The notes under the pieces: model-generated
Told to the model about the DNA's origin: nothing
Databases searched by the model: none
Seen by the model: only the letters and a program-made list of their open reading frames with translations
Part shown: positions 11,731 to 24,577 of the stretch, in pieces
Numbering within the stretch: the first letter of the stretch is position 1
Layout of the letters: every line of letters begins with the position of its first letter
Program-made: the position numbers and the translations under genes
Assembly: GCA_947561395.2 (NCBI GenBank)
Contig: OX387184.1
Location: 27,766,766 to 27,830,765 of the forward strand
DNA: 64,000 nt
Source of the DNA: Buxus sempervirens
Taxonomy: Eukaryota > Streptophyta > Magnoliopsida > Buxales > Buxaceae
Reading direction: 5' to 3'

Positions 11731-12877
11731 GTACACAAACCTCAAACTAGGCTCTATTGATAGTTGGGAACAGATGGAAAAGAGTTCATCAACCGCTTTT
11801 ATAGCACAAGGAGAACGGTTAGTATGATTGAGTTGACAAACGCTTGCCAATGGAACGATGATCCGGTCATTGACTACATCAACCGATGGAGAAATCTTAG
11901 TCTTAATTGTAAGGACAAGCTTTCTGAAGCTTCTTCAATTGAGATGTACATTCAAGGCATGCATTGGGATCTTCGTTATATTCTTCAAGGCATTAAACCA
12001 AAGACCTTTGAAGAATTGGGTACACGAGCTCATTACATGAGCTTAGCATACAAGCCAATGCAAGTTGCAACATTCCAGTCTATGAGCCACGTTGTAAAGG
12101 GGGCAAACCGTTTGTTGAATCTGACAATGGTAACCAATCAATTGTTGCAAGTGTTTCTCCAATAAATATTTTGGCTAAATCAAAGTGGAACAAAAAGCAA
12201 AAGTCTGCACCTCTTCAAGACAAAGAAAAGGAAAGGCCTTCTTTGAAAGAATTACAAGAAATGCAAAATCCATTTCCTGACTCAGATGTTCCCGAGATGT
12301 TTGAGCAATTGTTTAAACAAACTTTGATTGAACTACCAACGCCGAAATGCCCTGAAGTGACTGGCCAGGTAGACATTCGAAATTACTGCAAGTATCATCG
12401 GGTGGTTAGACATCCAATTGAAAAATGTTTATCTTGAAAGAAAAGATTCTAGATCTTGCTCGTCAAGGGAAAATTATCCTTGACAATGAAGAAATGGTTA
12501 CATCAAATCTTGCAACAGTTGCATTTGGGTCTTTTGACCCTATCATTCTGCCAATACATTAGCAAAATGGGGGCATGAACTCAACTAAAGGAAAGGAATC
12601 CCATTCTGATGTTGAAGGTTGGACCCTAGTTACTGGCCGAAAGCAACGAAGTTCATATCTTCCACAACCTCAAAATACTTGGAAGAAGAAGAGCCAAAAG
12701 AAATAAGAAGACGACAACCAAGTCAAAAGGAAAGAAGCCGGGAAGGAACTCGTTCGTGGTCAAGTCTGCTTCACATGCACTAGTCGAACTTGTAGAGCAA
12801 AATACTCGAGTTCCTGTTACTTTGCTGGAGTTCATGCCAAAGAATTTCTTAAAGAAATATTATCCATGAAGAGGGCT
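11731..12877 (+). pseudogene. Decayed Ty3/gypsy gag (second lineage) with protease-linker remnant
   Basis: The plus strand encodes a gag of a different gypsy type. A first segment (11764-12165) contains [19 protein letters not shown] and a typical helical gag core. A second segment in another frame (12171-12437) carries NYCKYHRVVRHPIEKC, the degenerate knuckle of plant gypsy gags. Short stretches such as KILDLARQGKIILDNEEMV and PVTLLEFMPKNFL follow in shifted frames up to 12865. At least three frameshifts and several stops show it is dead. B6 cuts it at 11730 and a solo C LTR at 12877. No pol is found on the far side of that LTR, so the element also lost its pol. Confidence 0.85.
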
Positions 12878-15153
12878 GTAGAACCCCGATAATTTTTCTC
12901 TCTAAGAATTATTTTGTTATTAATTATGTGGGGGATTAAAGTTAAGGAGTTTTGTGTAAATATGTAGGAGTTTCGGTGGGCGAGCACACGCCAGATCAGA
13001 GGTTTTCAAAAGTTCGTCGAACGGCAAATTACTTATGGAAGGTATAAATATACTTTAGGAAAATTAGGTTTGGGTTTTTTTTTATACGCGTATTCTTGTA
13101 CTGAGAGCGATTGGCGATTGCGGCTGCGGTGATTGGTCCTAGATTTTTTTTTGGGAGCGAAGAAGAACTGGGGGAGTTCCGGCCATTTGGTGTGTTTGTG
13201 ACCAAGGAGTTCAGAAGGGTTTTTCATCTTGTGATCAAAAGAGCATCTGGGCGACTATAGCAACCAGACGAACAACTGTTGGTTGGGGTTTGCTCTACGA
13301 GGGGTTGCTGTTGCCAAGAATTGGAAGCGTATAAGGTGAGTGGCATCGTTTTAAAACTGGGTTTTCGTATTATTCGTAAGTTTAATCTGAATGCATATGT
13401 TTTCCGGAAGGAGGTAGTCATGCGTTTTCTGGAAGGAGATAGTCCGAGTGTGGGTTTCTTTAGGACTGAATGAGATAAACAAAAATGTGCTTAGATTAAT
13501 TTCAAAAGTAGTTTAAATGTTTTCTGGGAATATTTGAAGACTAGGAAAATTGTTACAAAGAGAAAAAGGTCAGCCAGTCTTGTAGATCTTGAACTAACAG
13601 AGAGTCGAAGAAACAGGGGGGTATTCCCCGAGTGGCGCCGACCCAGCGCCAACTGACCTGGTCGGCGAACCGACTTTGTTCCCTACCCGCCGATCCCGCG
13701 CTCAACGCACGCCTAGCTCGCGCGATTTCATTTTCTTCGCACCTATGTCGCACGAGTCTCACACCTATCGCGCACTCAGCTCCCGCCCAGTAGCCTTATA
13801 CCAAGCGCGACCTGTATTTGTTTATAAATGTCTTACCGCCGACCTCGCGCCTTGCGCTAGAGGTCAGCGCAAGCCCGATCTTTTGCCGTAAGTTGAGATT
13901 CGATAAAAATAAGATACAGAGGACACTTTGAGGGTTTTAAGAACTTACTTATTGACTAGTTAGGATGTTAGAAAATACTATATTAGTCAAACCAAAAATT
14001 TGAGACTACTGAATCACCTTCTGAACATTAGTATGAAATATCCGAAAGGAGAGTTTAAGGAAGTTAGGTAGGATGTTGCTATTTATGATCCTCTGTAAAT
14101 GAGCCATGTTTGGTATATACTTCATCTGTTTTCTATTTTTGAAATTGTATAAATCGGTTTCGTTCAATATCCAATGCCTGAAAAGTATTGAATGGTTTTG
14201 TGTGAGTAAGAGAAATTTTATTGCATGAGAGTGTTGTTGTGAGGTTGGGAACCTTTGAATTGTGCAAGTTGATGTTCTGGTTGGAACTACTTGTGATGAG
14301 TGTATTGGGATACACAGGTTTGAAATCAATGTGGGTTTACTGAATGCAGAGTTTATATGGTTATTTATCGGTTTTGGGTTTAGCTTCCCTTGGATCCTTG
14401 TTAAGCTTAGTAATGTGATGGTATTTGTTTATTGGTATAATTGCATGGCCTTGTGTGTTGCCACGACCAGTGTAGAGCAACCAGATACCTTGAGTAGGCC
14501 TGGTTGTCAGTGCTGATAGCCGGAGTAGGCCGGTATTGGATGGCGATACCCTGAGTAGGCCGTCATTTCAGAGTGTCCGATACCCTGAGTAGGCCGGAAC
14601 TGTGTACATGGAGGTGTGGAGTGTCTACTTGGCATGTAAATTAATCAATTCAACAATATGCATGACATTGACCCTTTTGTGGTGTTATCGGAAATCTGTT
14701 TGTTTAAATTGTTGGTTATTTATCGAAGCATGTTTATAACTGTGTTTAACCATTTCTGCATGCATGTATCACTCGCTGAGATATTCGTATCTCATCCCTC
14801 GTTGTTGGTTTGTTTTTCAGATCTTCGTGGTGAGGCGCCTACTGGGGTAGATCCGATTGACACCTATAGGTTGGAGGATTATTACTACAATCCTTTGACT
14901 AGTGGGTTATTTTTAGTTGTAAACTCTGTTTCAATTGATTTTGTGGGAAATGTAATAAGGTAGTAAATTGGAACCATTTGATGTTAATTGAAGATTCTAC
15001 AGACTTTCTAGATGAGAATTTTTAATGGTGCACTCTGATATGGTATAAATCATGTGATTATCCAGCGATCACTGTTATTGAGATCCTTACCTAATTAACC
15101 ATCTGTGAGACGTGTTATACCTTTAATGAACAACACGGATCCGGGGCGTTACA
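12878..15153 (+). mobile_element. Solo family C LTR (2276 bp) with 5-bp target duplication
   Basis: The unit starts TGTAGAACCCCG and ends CGGGGCGTTACA. It is flanked by AGGGC on both sides (12873-12877 and 15154-15158), with no internal coding region. The termini form an imperfect inverted repeat. Inside are a CpG-rich patch at 13620-13890, a four-copy repeat of GATACCCTGAGTAGGCCG at 14484-14600 and a small dyad GAGATATTCGTATCTC at 14778-14793. Short open frames here have no recognisable domain. Confidence 0.9.
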
Positions 15154-15552
15154 AGGGCACTCCTCGATAAGAGCCTAAACTGTCTGCAATGCTCCTGGGT
15201 ACGAGCCTAAACTACCTATAATGCTCTTAGATACGAGCGTAAACTATCTAAACTACTCCTTATTGTATGAGTCTAAACTGCATGATACTCTTAGCCTATA
15301 TGAGTTTAAACTATACATGGCGCAAAAAAAAAAAGGTAGAAAACCTGAAAAGGTAGCCTAAAAAACTAAAAATAAAGGAACTACATGTGACTTGATCCCT
15401 ACTCAGGTACGTAGGTAGACTTAAAAGGTGCAGTTACAACAAAGAGAAAAAAGGGTTTTTCCAACATACTGGGCAATGTGTTGCCTATCTTGCTCCTTGG
15501 AGAAACCAGCATGTATCTTGGCGAATTTGCTTCATTATGCTTCTTTAGTAAA
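15154..15552 (+). mobile_element. 3' untranslated end of the decayed gypsy element
   Basis: This resumes the element of 11731-12877 after the solo LTR. It has degenerate 30-35-bp repeats (GAGCCTAAACT with ACGAGC, five or six copies, 15165-15315), then GAACTACATGTGACTTGATC, a motif I recognise from the region just before the 3' LTR of plant gypsy elements. A family A LTR is inserted at 15553. Confidence 0.6.
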
Positions 15553-16320
15553 TGTGCGAATGTCCCGCAAGGAGCCACACTAAAATGGGAGGTATTGAAG
15601 TCGCCACTACCTGATGGGGTTTAGGCAGACACCAAGGTACCTATACAGGTCTAATATTTGCTGGTCTACGGCCTTTTAGAGATTTGGGTAAGCTCTCGGT
15701 TACGTCCGGAGAAGTCCGAAGACACTCCGGCCTACCTCGTCGGTCTTACAGGTCCCTCAGGTTTCCCTGGTTAGAGTCAACTCAGTCTCACCCTATTCCT
15801 AATCCAGCATGTACCTTTATTTGGTCTAAGTGGGGGCCACTGAAGGTGTAGGTCCCCTTCATTTGCTTGATTTTATCTTTTTAGCCCTTTAGTGAAATGG
15901 GTCGGATATGGGCCTTGTTGGAAGGCCCATTAGGATCCAAGTTGGGCTTTAGTCAAACCCAAGACCCATTTTGGGTTTCCGGTTGATCCGGAAACCCTAT
16001 TGGTTGACTAGTTCAATTAAAACAAATCAATGAATGAATATGAAATTGGAAAATCATTTTATTATTATTATTATTTATTCTTTTGACATTTTCATAGGGA
16101 ATTAACTTATTGGGTTTTTGGGATGGTTTGGAATCTGTGTGGGCTCACAGTGGCTTAGATGGAGGTGGATGACCTCGTTTTTAGGTGATTTGAAACCAAA
16201 TAGGAAGGGGGAAGGTTTGGCCTTCATCCCCTTCCTTCTTTATATGAGGTCCAACAAAGGGACAGGGATTTGAGCATCCCTGTTTTGGCTTTTTTCCACT
16301 ATAAGGTTCAGCAACTAGCA

Positions 16321-19300
16321 TATAACGCCCCGGATCCAGGATATGTGAACTAAACCGTAACTCGTCACCAAAGGCTTACTTTTTCACACAAGATCGCTAT
16401 ATCAAAGTGAAGGAAAGCATGAAATAAACAATAAATATAATTAGAGTCAACTAGAATCCCCAACTCACCTGAACCACGCATATACCCACGGGTAACGTCC
16501 TTTCCGAGATCTAAAAAACAGAACAAAAACAAAACGGGGTGAGATACAAATATCTCAGCAAGTAGCATATGCATGCTCAAAATACACTTTATTTACTTGC
16601 TAAAACATGGACGATTAAAATATAACTCGACGATTAACCACGAATAATCCGATTAACCCGACTAATCCGGCAAAACAATATCAAATCACATAGTATGGTG
16701 GGACTCGTGAAATTTGACCACCTTGTAAGGTTAAGTTCTAGCTCTAAACAGTTTCAGTCTGAAATCCTCTACCAAATCTGATGCCTCTGTCAAATCTGAT
16801 ATCTCTGCAAAATCTGATTCCTCTGTGAACTCTGATTCCAATATCGTCATCTCTCGATGGAAACACAAGACCTCACCCTCTCGAGGGTGGAAAGGGATAA
16901 CAATCCAGTCTCTGAACCACTGTCGAAAACTGATGCCAAAATAGACCTCACCCCCTCTGGGATGGAAAGGGAGTTGCTGCAACACTTCCCTCATGGAAGG
17001 CCTTTTTATATGGAGGAAACGCGCTAGGGTAATTTGATTTGCAGCACTTCCCTCATGGAAGGCCTCTCCATATAAAGGAAATGCATGAAGGAAGCTAGAG
17101 TTTAACCAAACAAAATAGACAGACTTCACTTACTAGCTAAATTATGGATCCATAACACGCTACGCCCTAAATAGCTTAAGTAAAAAAAAATACAAGTGAA
17201 ACAAAGACTTCGATTCCAGCCAAGAAATATTCTGACGTATAAAGCAATATATAGCCAAGTGGATCAATCACAAAGTGGCTACTCAGGACCAACCTATTCC
17301 CTCATGGAGTTTCCAAGATACTTTCTCAAGTAAAACCCAAGAATAGAACAAAATGCATTATCAACTCAACCACGAAATCCCTTTGATTCAAAGCTGTCCA
17401 AAATTTACTAAATAATTAAACTCAAGCCAAATCAAATATTGCTCAAAGTATATGAATTCTTTTTATAATTAACAATACAAATTTTCAGTTTCAAATACTC
17501 ACTAAAGCCATCCACTAGTGAAATTTCCAAAAACAAAACTAAGTTAAATCTGAATATTTCCAGCAGCCAAATTTACTTGAAATCTATTCATCTAATCAAC
17601 ATAAATTAGCCTAAGAAGCTTAACAAACTCCTTAGTGAATCATAAAGCAAGTCTAAAAACCTTACATCAATTATCCTCTAAAATTTTCCCACTAATGATA
17701 TGAGTTTATTTTCAAATAATAAAAGTTCATATCTCACTAACAAAATAAAATTTCTCTATAACAATATGGATAGTATAAAGTTAAGGAAACCAATGAAATA
17801 CATAAAATAAGTGCTAAAGTATTTCCTCAAATTTAACGTTATATAGATACATTTTGTCCCATTCATACAATATATCTTCAAAGCCCCATATCTTGGTCAT
17901 TTCTCACTCAAATGACACCAAACTTGATTCTTTAAGTTCCAAATTGACTGAAATAAATTATGTTATAACAGGTTTTGCAAATTCTTTACTGTTGAGAAAT
18001 AGTGACACTTTGAATCTTACTTTTTAGGAGAAACAGTGCAGCCAAGCACCCATAAAACTTAAGTTCAAAATTAATAAACAGAGAAATATTATTTCTTTTA
18101 TATTTTTAGGCTAACGTAGACTCAAAAACTAACAACTTTCATGAAAAACACAGCTCCAAATTCATCCTCTAAGTAAATGTAATAAATCAATTGATCCAGA
18201 AAATACTTGCAGAAAAATTTGTAGGGTAAGATTTCTATTTCTCTTACATTTCTGCGTTTTTCTTGGTAGTGTATGATTTCTAATTCTCTTACATTTCTGG
18301 GTTTTCTTTCCTACACCATGAAATGCAAGGATATGACCGTAGATTAATTCAATTTAATAGGATTAGAAAGCTAAAACTTAAATTAGACCCAAAGAACAAA
18401 TCTGCAGCACTTCTTGGCATCTAAATTTTATCCACATCTGAATTAATTCCTTCCTTATAAAACACATCTAACACCTTAAAAAACATTCAAATAATACATC
18501 TGAATTCTCTCAGATTTAATCTAATTAATAGATCAAATACCCAATCATAAAAAGAAATCAGCAATTTGCTTAGCTCAATTCTAAACCCTTTAATAGATTC
18601 AAACCATATGAAAATCTTCTTTAAATTTGAGCCAATTCTCCACAAAATTTTGATTGAAAAGAATCAAACTAACCTAATCTAACACTAATCAAACTTACCA
18701 AATCTGAAGTGTTCTTGGACAGATTTCTAATCTAAGAAATCAGATGCAGACTTTCCTACAAACAGAACTTCCTCTCTTCACCTCTCTTCCTTCAAATCCA
18801 ATGATTTAACCCACCTTTGGAAACTAGATTTCACTCCTCTGAATTTTTTTGATCAAAACTTCTGCTATTCCTTTTTCTCTAGCAACAAAGGAAACTGCAA
18901 AACGCCAACTTCTCCAGCCCAACAACACCCTCATGTCCAGATCTCTTTTTCCCTCTCCTCTCCTCCTTTCTCCCTTGTTCTTTCTTCTTTTCTTTCTTTA
19001 TTTCCTTTCCTCCCTAGGTTAGGGTTCTGGACGCCCTCCCCTCTCTCTTGGCTCTTCCTTGCTTGCCAAGCTAACCAAAGTGTCCCCTAAACTTCCTAAG
19101 TGTCTCCTAGACTTCCTAAACCCATTGCTAATTTAAACTAACCCTTAAGCACTTAATCCCTTAACCTTCCTACTTACTTTAAGGGCTTTTATGATTTCAT
19201 GCAACTTTTACTTCTCAAGATAAGCATATTTTATAACTTATTCCCATGCAACCCTAACCTTTCTAATTAATAAAAATTTATTCTTGATATAAATATTACT

Positions 19301-19950
19301 TGCATGATCCATTGTATTCCTTATTTAAGTATAATTTGTCCTTAATATAATTTATATTATTTTAACATTATTTGCATGCCTCATATTTATATAATTGATC
19401 ATTAAGATAGTAACCTACACCTATTAATAATTCTACATTGCCTAAATTTAATTTCTTTTATTTCCCTATAATCCAAATACAAGTCATAAAACAATTTAAT
19501 CACATCTTAAGAACACCATTCCAAGTAAAATACAAAAATAATGATTTATGATTATTTCACATCATGCCAATATATATATTAAAGTTTATTAGATCATACT
19601 TTGAGTTGGATATTTTAACTTCCCCTTCTTCATGATCAGATGAAGCGCTGCTCCACCGAAAATCCTACACCTTTACCTTATTAACCTTGATTAACTGATT
19701 CGCCACCCAGATAATTACATCGACACTTAATTAAACCTACCAAAATTTACTTTACAATATTTATTAAATATCTATATTGGAAAAATATATATGACAACTA
19801 CTTACAGTAAACCATATCTCTCTTCGGTTACTCCTGAAATTCCCCAAAATACCCTTGCTCTTCATCTACCTGAAATATCCATCAATATTAATTTTTAATA
19901 ATATTAGCTAATTCCTCAGATTAGGCTAATAAAAAATCCAGGGTCTCACA
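16321..19950 (-). mobile_element. Solo C-type LTR (3.6 kb) inserted in A4
   Basis: In plus reading it starts TATAACGCCCCGGATCC (a TGTAAC start with one change) and ends GGGTCTCACA. The flanks are TAGCA (16316-16320) and TAACA (19951-19955), a 5-bp duplication with one transition. It carries the C-family dyad GAGATACAAATATCTC at 16541-16556. Repeats of AAATCTGATNCCTCTGT lie at 16745-16835, and a duplicated TCCCTCATGGAAGGCCT segment at 16987-17075. The remainder is AT-rich and I see no gene. Confidence 0.8.
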
Positions 19951-21113
19951 TAACATGCATAAAGGAAAATAATCCGATAATCACAAGAATGCCTACTCTA
20001 AGTCACAAAAAGAACATATACATCTCCATGCTTCACATGCATACAAGACGAGATGTATGCTCACATATGCAAGGATCAAGTGGTAAATCAAACTAAAAAT
20101 TGACCTAACATGCTTCTAATGAGTATGTATGTGCATAGATTTAGTATATGCAAAAAACAGAAGGTTTGGTTACAAATGAACAAAAACAGTGGCTGTTTGA
20201 AGTTGGAATTATAGCAAGAGTAAACTTAAAACAGTAGGAAAATAAAGGAGAAAGAAGCATACTTCATGAGTCTTATTTTCACATATATGCATGACAAACA
20301 TGAGCATGATGTATAGGGAAACGAGGTATGTGTAAGTATAGCAGCTAATGAGCATATGGGAAGAAATCATACACGCATACGAGAATGAGAAATATAAAAC
20401 CTAACTCATGTCATGCATAAATCACAACAAACAACCACATAAGCATTCACCATTCATCTTAACCAAATTAGATAAAGAAAGGACAAAGGTGGGGTTATAC
20501 ATGGGATACATAGGACTTGAAGAAGGGAGGGAACATACTCCCTCATTGAATAAATGAAGGACATGAAACAGCAACTTAAGAGATCTAAAAATATATATGA
20601 AAATATCACTCACCCTCTCATAAAACCATACGCATACTCCCCTAATCATGGGAGCTTCTCTATTCAAAGTGAAAAAGAAGAGGAAAGAGATATTTACTCG
20701 ATAGAAATGAAGAGAATAATATGTTAAAAGGGAAAAATATCATAATATGTTAACAATACACTCATCTTTGCATATATGAAACAAAACACCATGGGAACTT
20801 TTACCTTGGGCTTATAAGCTTAACTTGGAGTATGCTTGACTCCCTTTGAAGCCAAGGTAGGGGCTGGACAGCAATTTATTTCTCCTCCAAAAGCTCTCCT
20901 TGACCTTCTTTCAAGTTTGGATGAAGAAGGAAGGAGAAAGGTTGAACAGGAATGGGGTTTGGGGGAGGTTTGGTAGCTTTTGAGTCAAGTGGAAAGGAGA
21001 AGAAGAGGGAGTCGTATAAGGGTAAAGGGGGAGAGAAGGGAGGGACCAGCCTTGAGAGATGGAGGGGGTGAGTGAGGGCCGGATGCCCTTGGAATGGGGG
21101 ATGGGGAACTCCA

Positions 21114-21121
21114 TATTTATA
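21114..21121 (-). promoter_or_regulatory. TATA box of LTR A4
   Basis: TATAAATA on the minus strand, upstream of a pyrimidine-rich leader that matches the position of the TATA box in other family A LTRs. Confidence 0.6.
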
Positions 21122-22348
21122 GACGAAAAAAGTGACCGAATTTTAATTTTGGTTTACTTTTTCTCACTTGTTACAAAATAAAACCGCATTGAGCTTATCC
21201 ATCCAACTAACGCATTCTCCACATGCATTAAAGGATTTTTATTTTATTTTTTATTTAATTTAAATAATAGATATTTATAATATATTATTATTTTATTGTT
21301 AGATTTTTTTAACTTTTGTCCTTTCTTCATTCTTTGCCACATGTGCAGTTATACCGGAATTTTGACCTGCCTATAACTCTTCCATCTAGTATCTGATTTC
21401 AGCAAACTTAGTGGCGTTGGAATCAGGTTGAGATTCTCTATCCACTAAGATAGAGTTTGACAACAAATTCGGATTTTTAGCAGAAGCGCGAAATCGCGTC
21501 CGGAATCTTAATCTGCTCACATCTCCTTGATTTGGGTCCCGATTCCGGCAAACTCAGTTGTGTTGGAATTGTGTCAGCATTTTCTTTCCCATGGGACAGA
21601 AACAACAGACAATCCGGGTTTGAGCAGAAAGTCAATTTCTGCTCCCCCGGGACTTGCTCTGCCCATAAATCCTTCATCTAGACTCTGATTTGAGTAAACT
21701 CAGTTGCGTTAGAATCGTATCAAAATCTTCTATCAACTGGGATAGGATTGAGCAGTTGATTCATCTTTTAGCAGAAAGGCAAAACTGCTCCCCGGAAGCC
21801 CGTTCTGCTCATAATTCTTTTTCCGGGACTTTGATTCCTGTAAGCACTTGATTTTTGCACCCTCTAAAATGTAGGAAATAAAAATTTCAATTAAAAAGTC
21901 AAACCCTAAGGGGGCCAAAATTTGACTTTTTGATCTAAGGAGAATTGACATGGTTCCAACACAACTGAGTTTGCTGGAATCGGAGTTCGGATGAGAAAGT
22001 TATGAGCCGATCAAACTTTTGGGGAGCAAAAGTTGACTTTTTGTTCGACCCCGATTCAGCTGCCCAATTTGATCCCAGTGGATAGTGGGTTCCGATCCCA
22101 TTCCAACGACACTAAATTTGCTGAAATCGGACATCGGACGAAAAAGTTATAGCCAGTTGAAGTTGCAAGAAAATTGCCCGTGTGGCGCAAAAGCAGAAAA
22201 TGACCAAAAAAATAAAACTTTTGATTAAAATGATAATATTTATTAAAATATCTTATTTTTTGAATTAAAATAAAAAAAATCAGATAAAAATCCGGAATTA
22301 AACCAAAATGAAGAAGGGTGTCAAATCCGTCATTTAAAAAACGTGCGT

Positions 22349-22525
22349 GACCGCATTTTAAATGCGGTCAAGGCACGACCACACTTAAAATGCAGTCATG
22401 GCCTTCTAGAAGCGGGACACGCGTCTCGTACAGTGCCAGCTGGCAGATTCGGCTGGATTCGACACATAGGCGGCTCGACCGCATTTGAACTGCGGTCAAG
22501 GCATGACCGCATTTCAAATGCGGTC
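22349..22525. promoter_or_regulatory. CCG-N11-CGG dyads, two pairs, upstream of TATA (A3)
   Basis: 21-nt units lie at 22349, 22377, 22477 and 22505. Within each pair the linker is 7 nt (AAGGCAC, AAGGCAT), giving the 28-bp period. Arms are GACCGCAT and ATGCGGTC, so three of the units are near-perfect palindromes. The second unit has lost both CG pairs (CCA and CAG). The last unit ends 15 bp before the TATA box. Confidence 0.92.
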
Positions 22526-22540
22526 ACGCTTTTTTTTGCC

Positions 22541-22548
22541 TATAAATA
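22541..22548 (+). promoter_or_regulatory. TATA box of LTR A3
   Basis: TATAAATA in the context GCCTATAAATAGGCC, followed by a GAGAGGAAG-rich leader. Confidence 0.75.
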
Positions 22549-23376
22549 GGCCCCCTCACCCCCATTTGGGAGGAGAGGAAGAAAGAGAGAGAAAAGGGAG
22601 AGGAAAGGAGAGAAAGGGAGCTTTGCCCTGTTGACACCTGTCTCTGTGCAACCTCTACACCCAAAGACTCTACCTATACCTAAAATACCCCTAGCCCCTT
22701 TTCTTTTTCTCCCTGTCTTTGTTTTCACTATAAAGACCCTTGAGAATCCAATTTTTGAAGTTGGAAAGGTTGCCGAGGTGCTGTCCACGTTAACCGGAGA
22801 ATCTTAAATACCTCAGAACAAGGTATTAATAGCACGATGAGCTTTTTATTGATTTTATATTTAATATATATGAGAATCCAAATTGCTTAAAGCAAGATTT
22901 TTTATTTTTATAATTTAAATCTTCTCCTTTATTGTTATAATCTAACCTGTTTTGCTTCCTGTGCATGACATGTGAGCTCTCATGGTAAGAGAGGCTCACA
23001 TACGCCAAAAAAAATGGGAGGAGAGAGTTCCATGTAAAGTAAAGAGTCTCATTTTAGCATTTCTGCTCTAACACTTTTTTTGTTCATCTGATTGTCGTAT
23101 TTTGGGAGGGGTTTGTACTCCTTTAAAAAATCTTTTATACCCTTACTCTTCCCTCTTTCCCTTCTTGATTAAATCCTCGCATATTTGTGATTTAAGCGGA
23201 CGCTGAAGAGTGGGCACTTTTCTTTTTGCGGAACACCGAGAAAGGAGGGTGTGTGAATCAAGCACAAAGACAGTAGTGAAAGTGCTGAAATCACCAACCG
23301 AAATCAATGGAAGGCAAAAGGGAACTGGCGAACCAAATCCCGAGGCCGTTGCGGCGTTTTTAGAAAATCGAGCCGA

Positions 23377-23481
23377 AATTGCACTTCAAATGCGGTCTAG
23401 GCTTTACTGCATCTGAAATTCGGTCTGGCCTGAACCGCATTCAATCTGCGGTTCAGTTCAGACCACAGTAAAAGTGCGGTC
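23377..23481. repeat. CCG-N11-CGG dyad array downstream of TATA, 4 units (A3)
   Basis: Units start at 23377, 23405, 23433 and 23461, an exact 28-bp period. Left arms are TTG, CTG, CCG and CCA. All four right arms remain CGG. This array is in the part of the LTR that would be transcribed. Confidence 0.9.
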
Positions 23482-24577
23482 AAACCCATAAATGGTTTAA
23501 AATTTGTCTTTTAAGACCCGGTTGGACCCAATCCGACCCAAATTGACTTGACCCGACCCACTGGGCTTCTTGGACTTTTCCAAGCCCATTTTGTGACCGT
23601 GGGCCCAACGGGCCGACCAAGGCTTCATGGGCCCATATCCCGTCCGGCCCAACCAAGGCCCGTTTTTAACAGACGGACCCAGGGTCATTTGATTAATTGC
23701 CCTTAGGTCAAATCCAAGCCCATTGGGCCCTAAAAGCTTTAACTCATTTTGTAAATACTCAATCAATCCTTAAAATAGCCAAAATCCAATAAGGGTTACC
23801 CAATAACCCGAATTGGGCCTTGGGTTTGACTTAAGCCCAACATGGATTACTCTGGGCCTTCTAACGGGGCCCATTCCAGACCCACTTCATTCAATGATAA
23901 AAAGATAAAATCAAATAAAAAGGGGACACATACCATCAGCGGTCCCCACCAGACTAAATAAGTATGCATGCTGGCCTCGAAATTGGGTGAGAATTAAGTT
24001 GACTCAAACCAGGGAGACCTATGGGACCTGTCAACCGACAAGGCGGGCAAGGGTGTCTTCGGACTTCCCTAGACGTAATCGAGAACTTGCTCAGATCTCT
24101 AAAAAGCTGCAGACCATAATAATTAGACCCGGATAGGTGCCCTTTTGTGTCTGCCTGCACCTCTTAGGCAGTGGCGACTCCAAATAGTCCCGAGGCACGC
24201 ATCATTTTGCATGCACCTTGAGTGCAACCGAAATCGGGTGGGCAGAATTCCAGCAAACTTAGTTGCGTTGGAATCGTGTCGAGACGCTCTTTCTGCTGGG
24301 GCAAGATTGGATAGCTGATCTAGGGTTTAGCAGAAAGCCGATTTCTGCTTTTCTCAGGTTTGACCAGCCCATAACTTCTTCATCAGGACTCCAATTGAGG
24401 CATACTTGGTGTCGTTAGAACCGTATCGGAATCCTTTATCCATTGGTAAGAAGTTTTGTGGTCAATTTGCACCCAATCAAAAGGTCAACTTTTTGACCCC
24501 TCAGGGTTTGACTTTTTAATTAGATTTTTATCATTTCATTTCTGGGGATGCAAAAATGAGGTGCTGACAGTAATGGA

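Larger units (their letters stand above)
21839..24246 (+). mobile_element. Solo family A LTR (2408 bp) nested in A4 (copy A3)
   Basis: It starts TGTAAGCACTTGATTTTTGC and ends at 24246 in a degraded form of GGTGCGCACA. The flanks are ATTCC on both sides (21834-21838 and 24247-24251). It is in the opposite orientation to the A4 host of the same family. A TATA box is at 22541, one dyad array upstream and another about 0.85 kb downstream of it, then the GGGCCCA-rich block (23570-23900). No coding region is supported. Confidence 0.93.
15553..24569 (-). mobile_element. Family A LTR, minus strand, split by two later insertions (copy A4)
   Basis: In plus reading it begins TGTGCGAATG at 15553 and ends GGTGCTGACA at 24569. 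The flanks are GTAAA (15548-15552) and GTAAT (24570-24574), an almost perfect 5-bp duplication. Its own sequence is 15553-16320, 19951-21838 and 24252-24569, about 2.97 kb. The 3' block (15590-15960) matches other family A LTRs in reverse. The 5' part (24252-24569) shows the family A opening with the GTTTGACTTTTT motif. There is no coding sequence. Unlike its relatives it has no clear CCG-N11-CGG array upstream of its TATA box. Confidence 0.82.
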
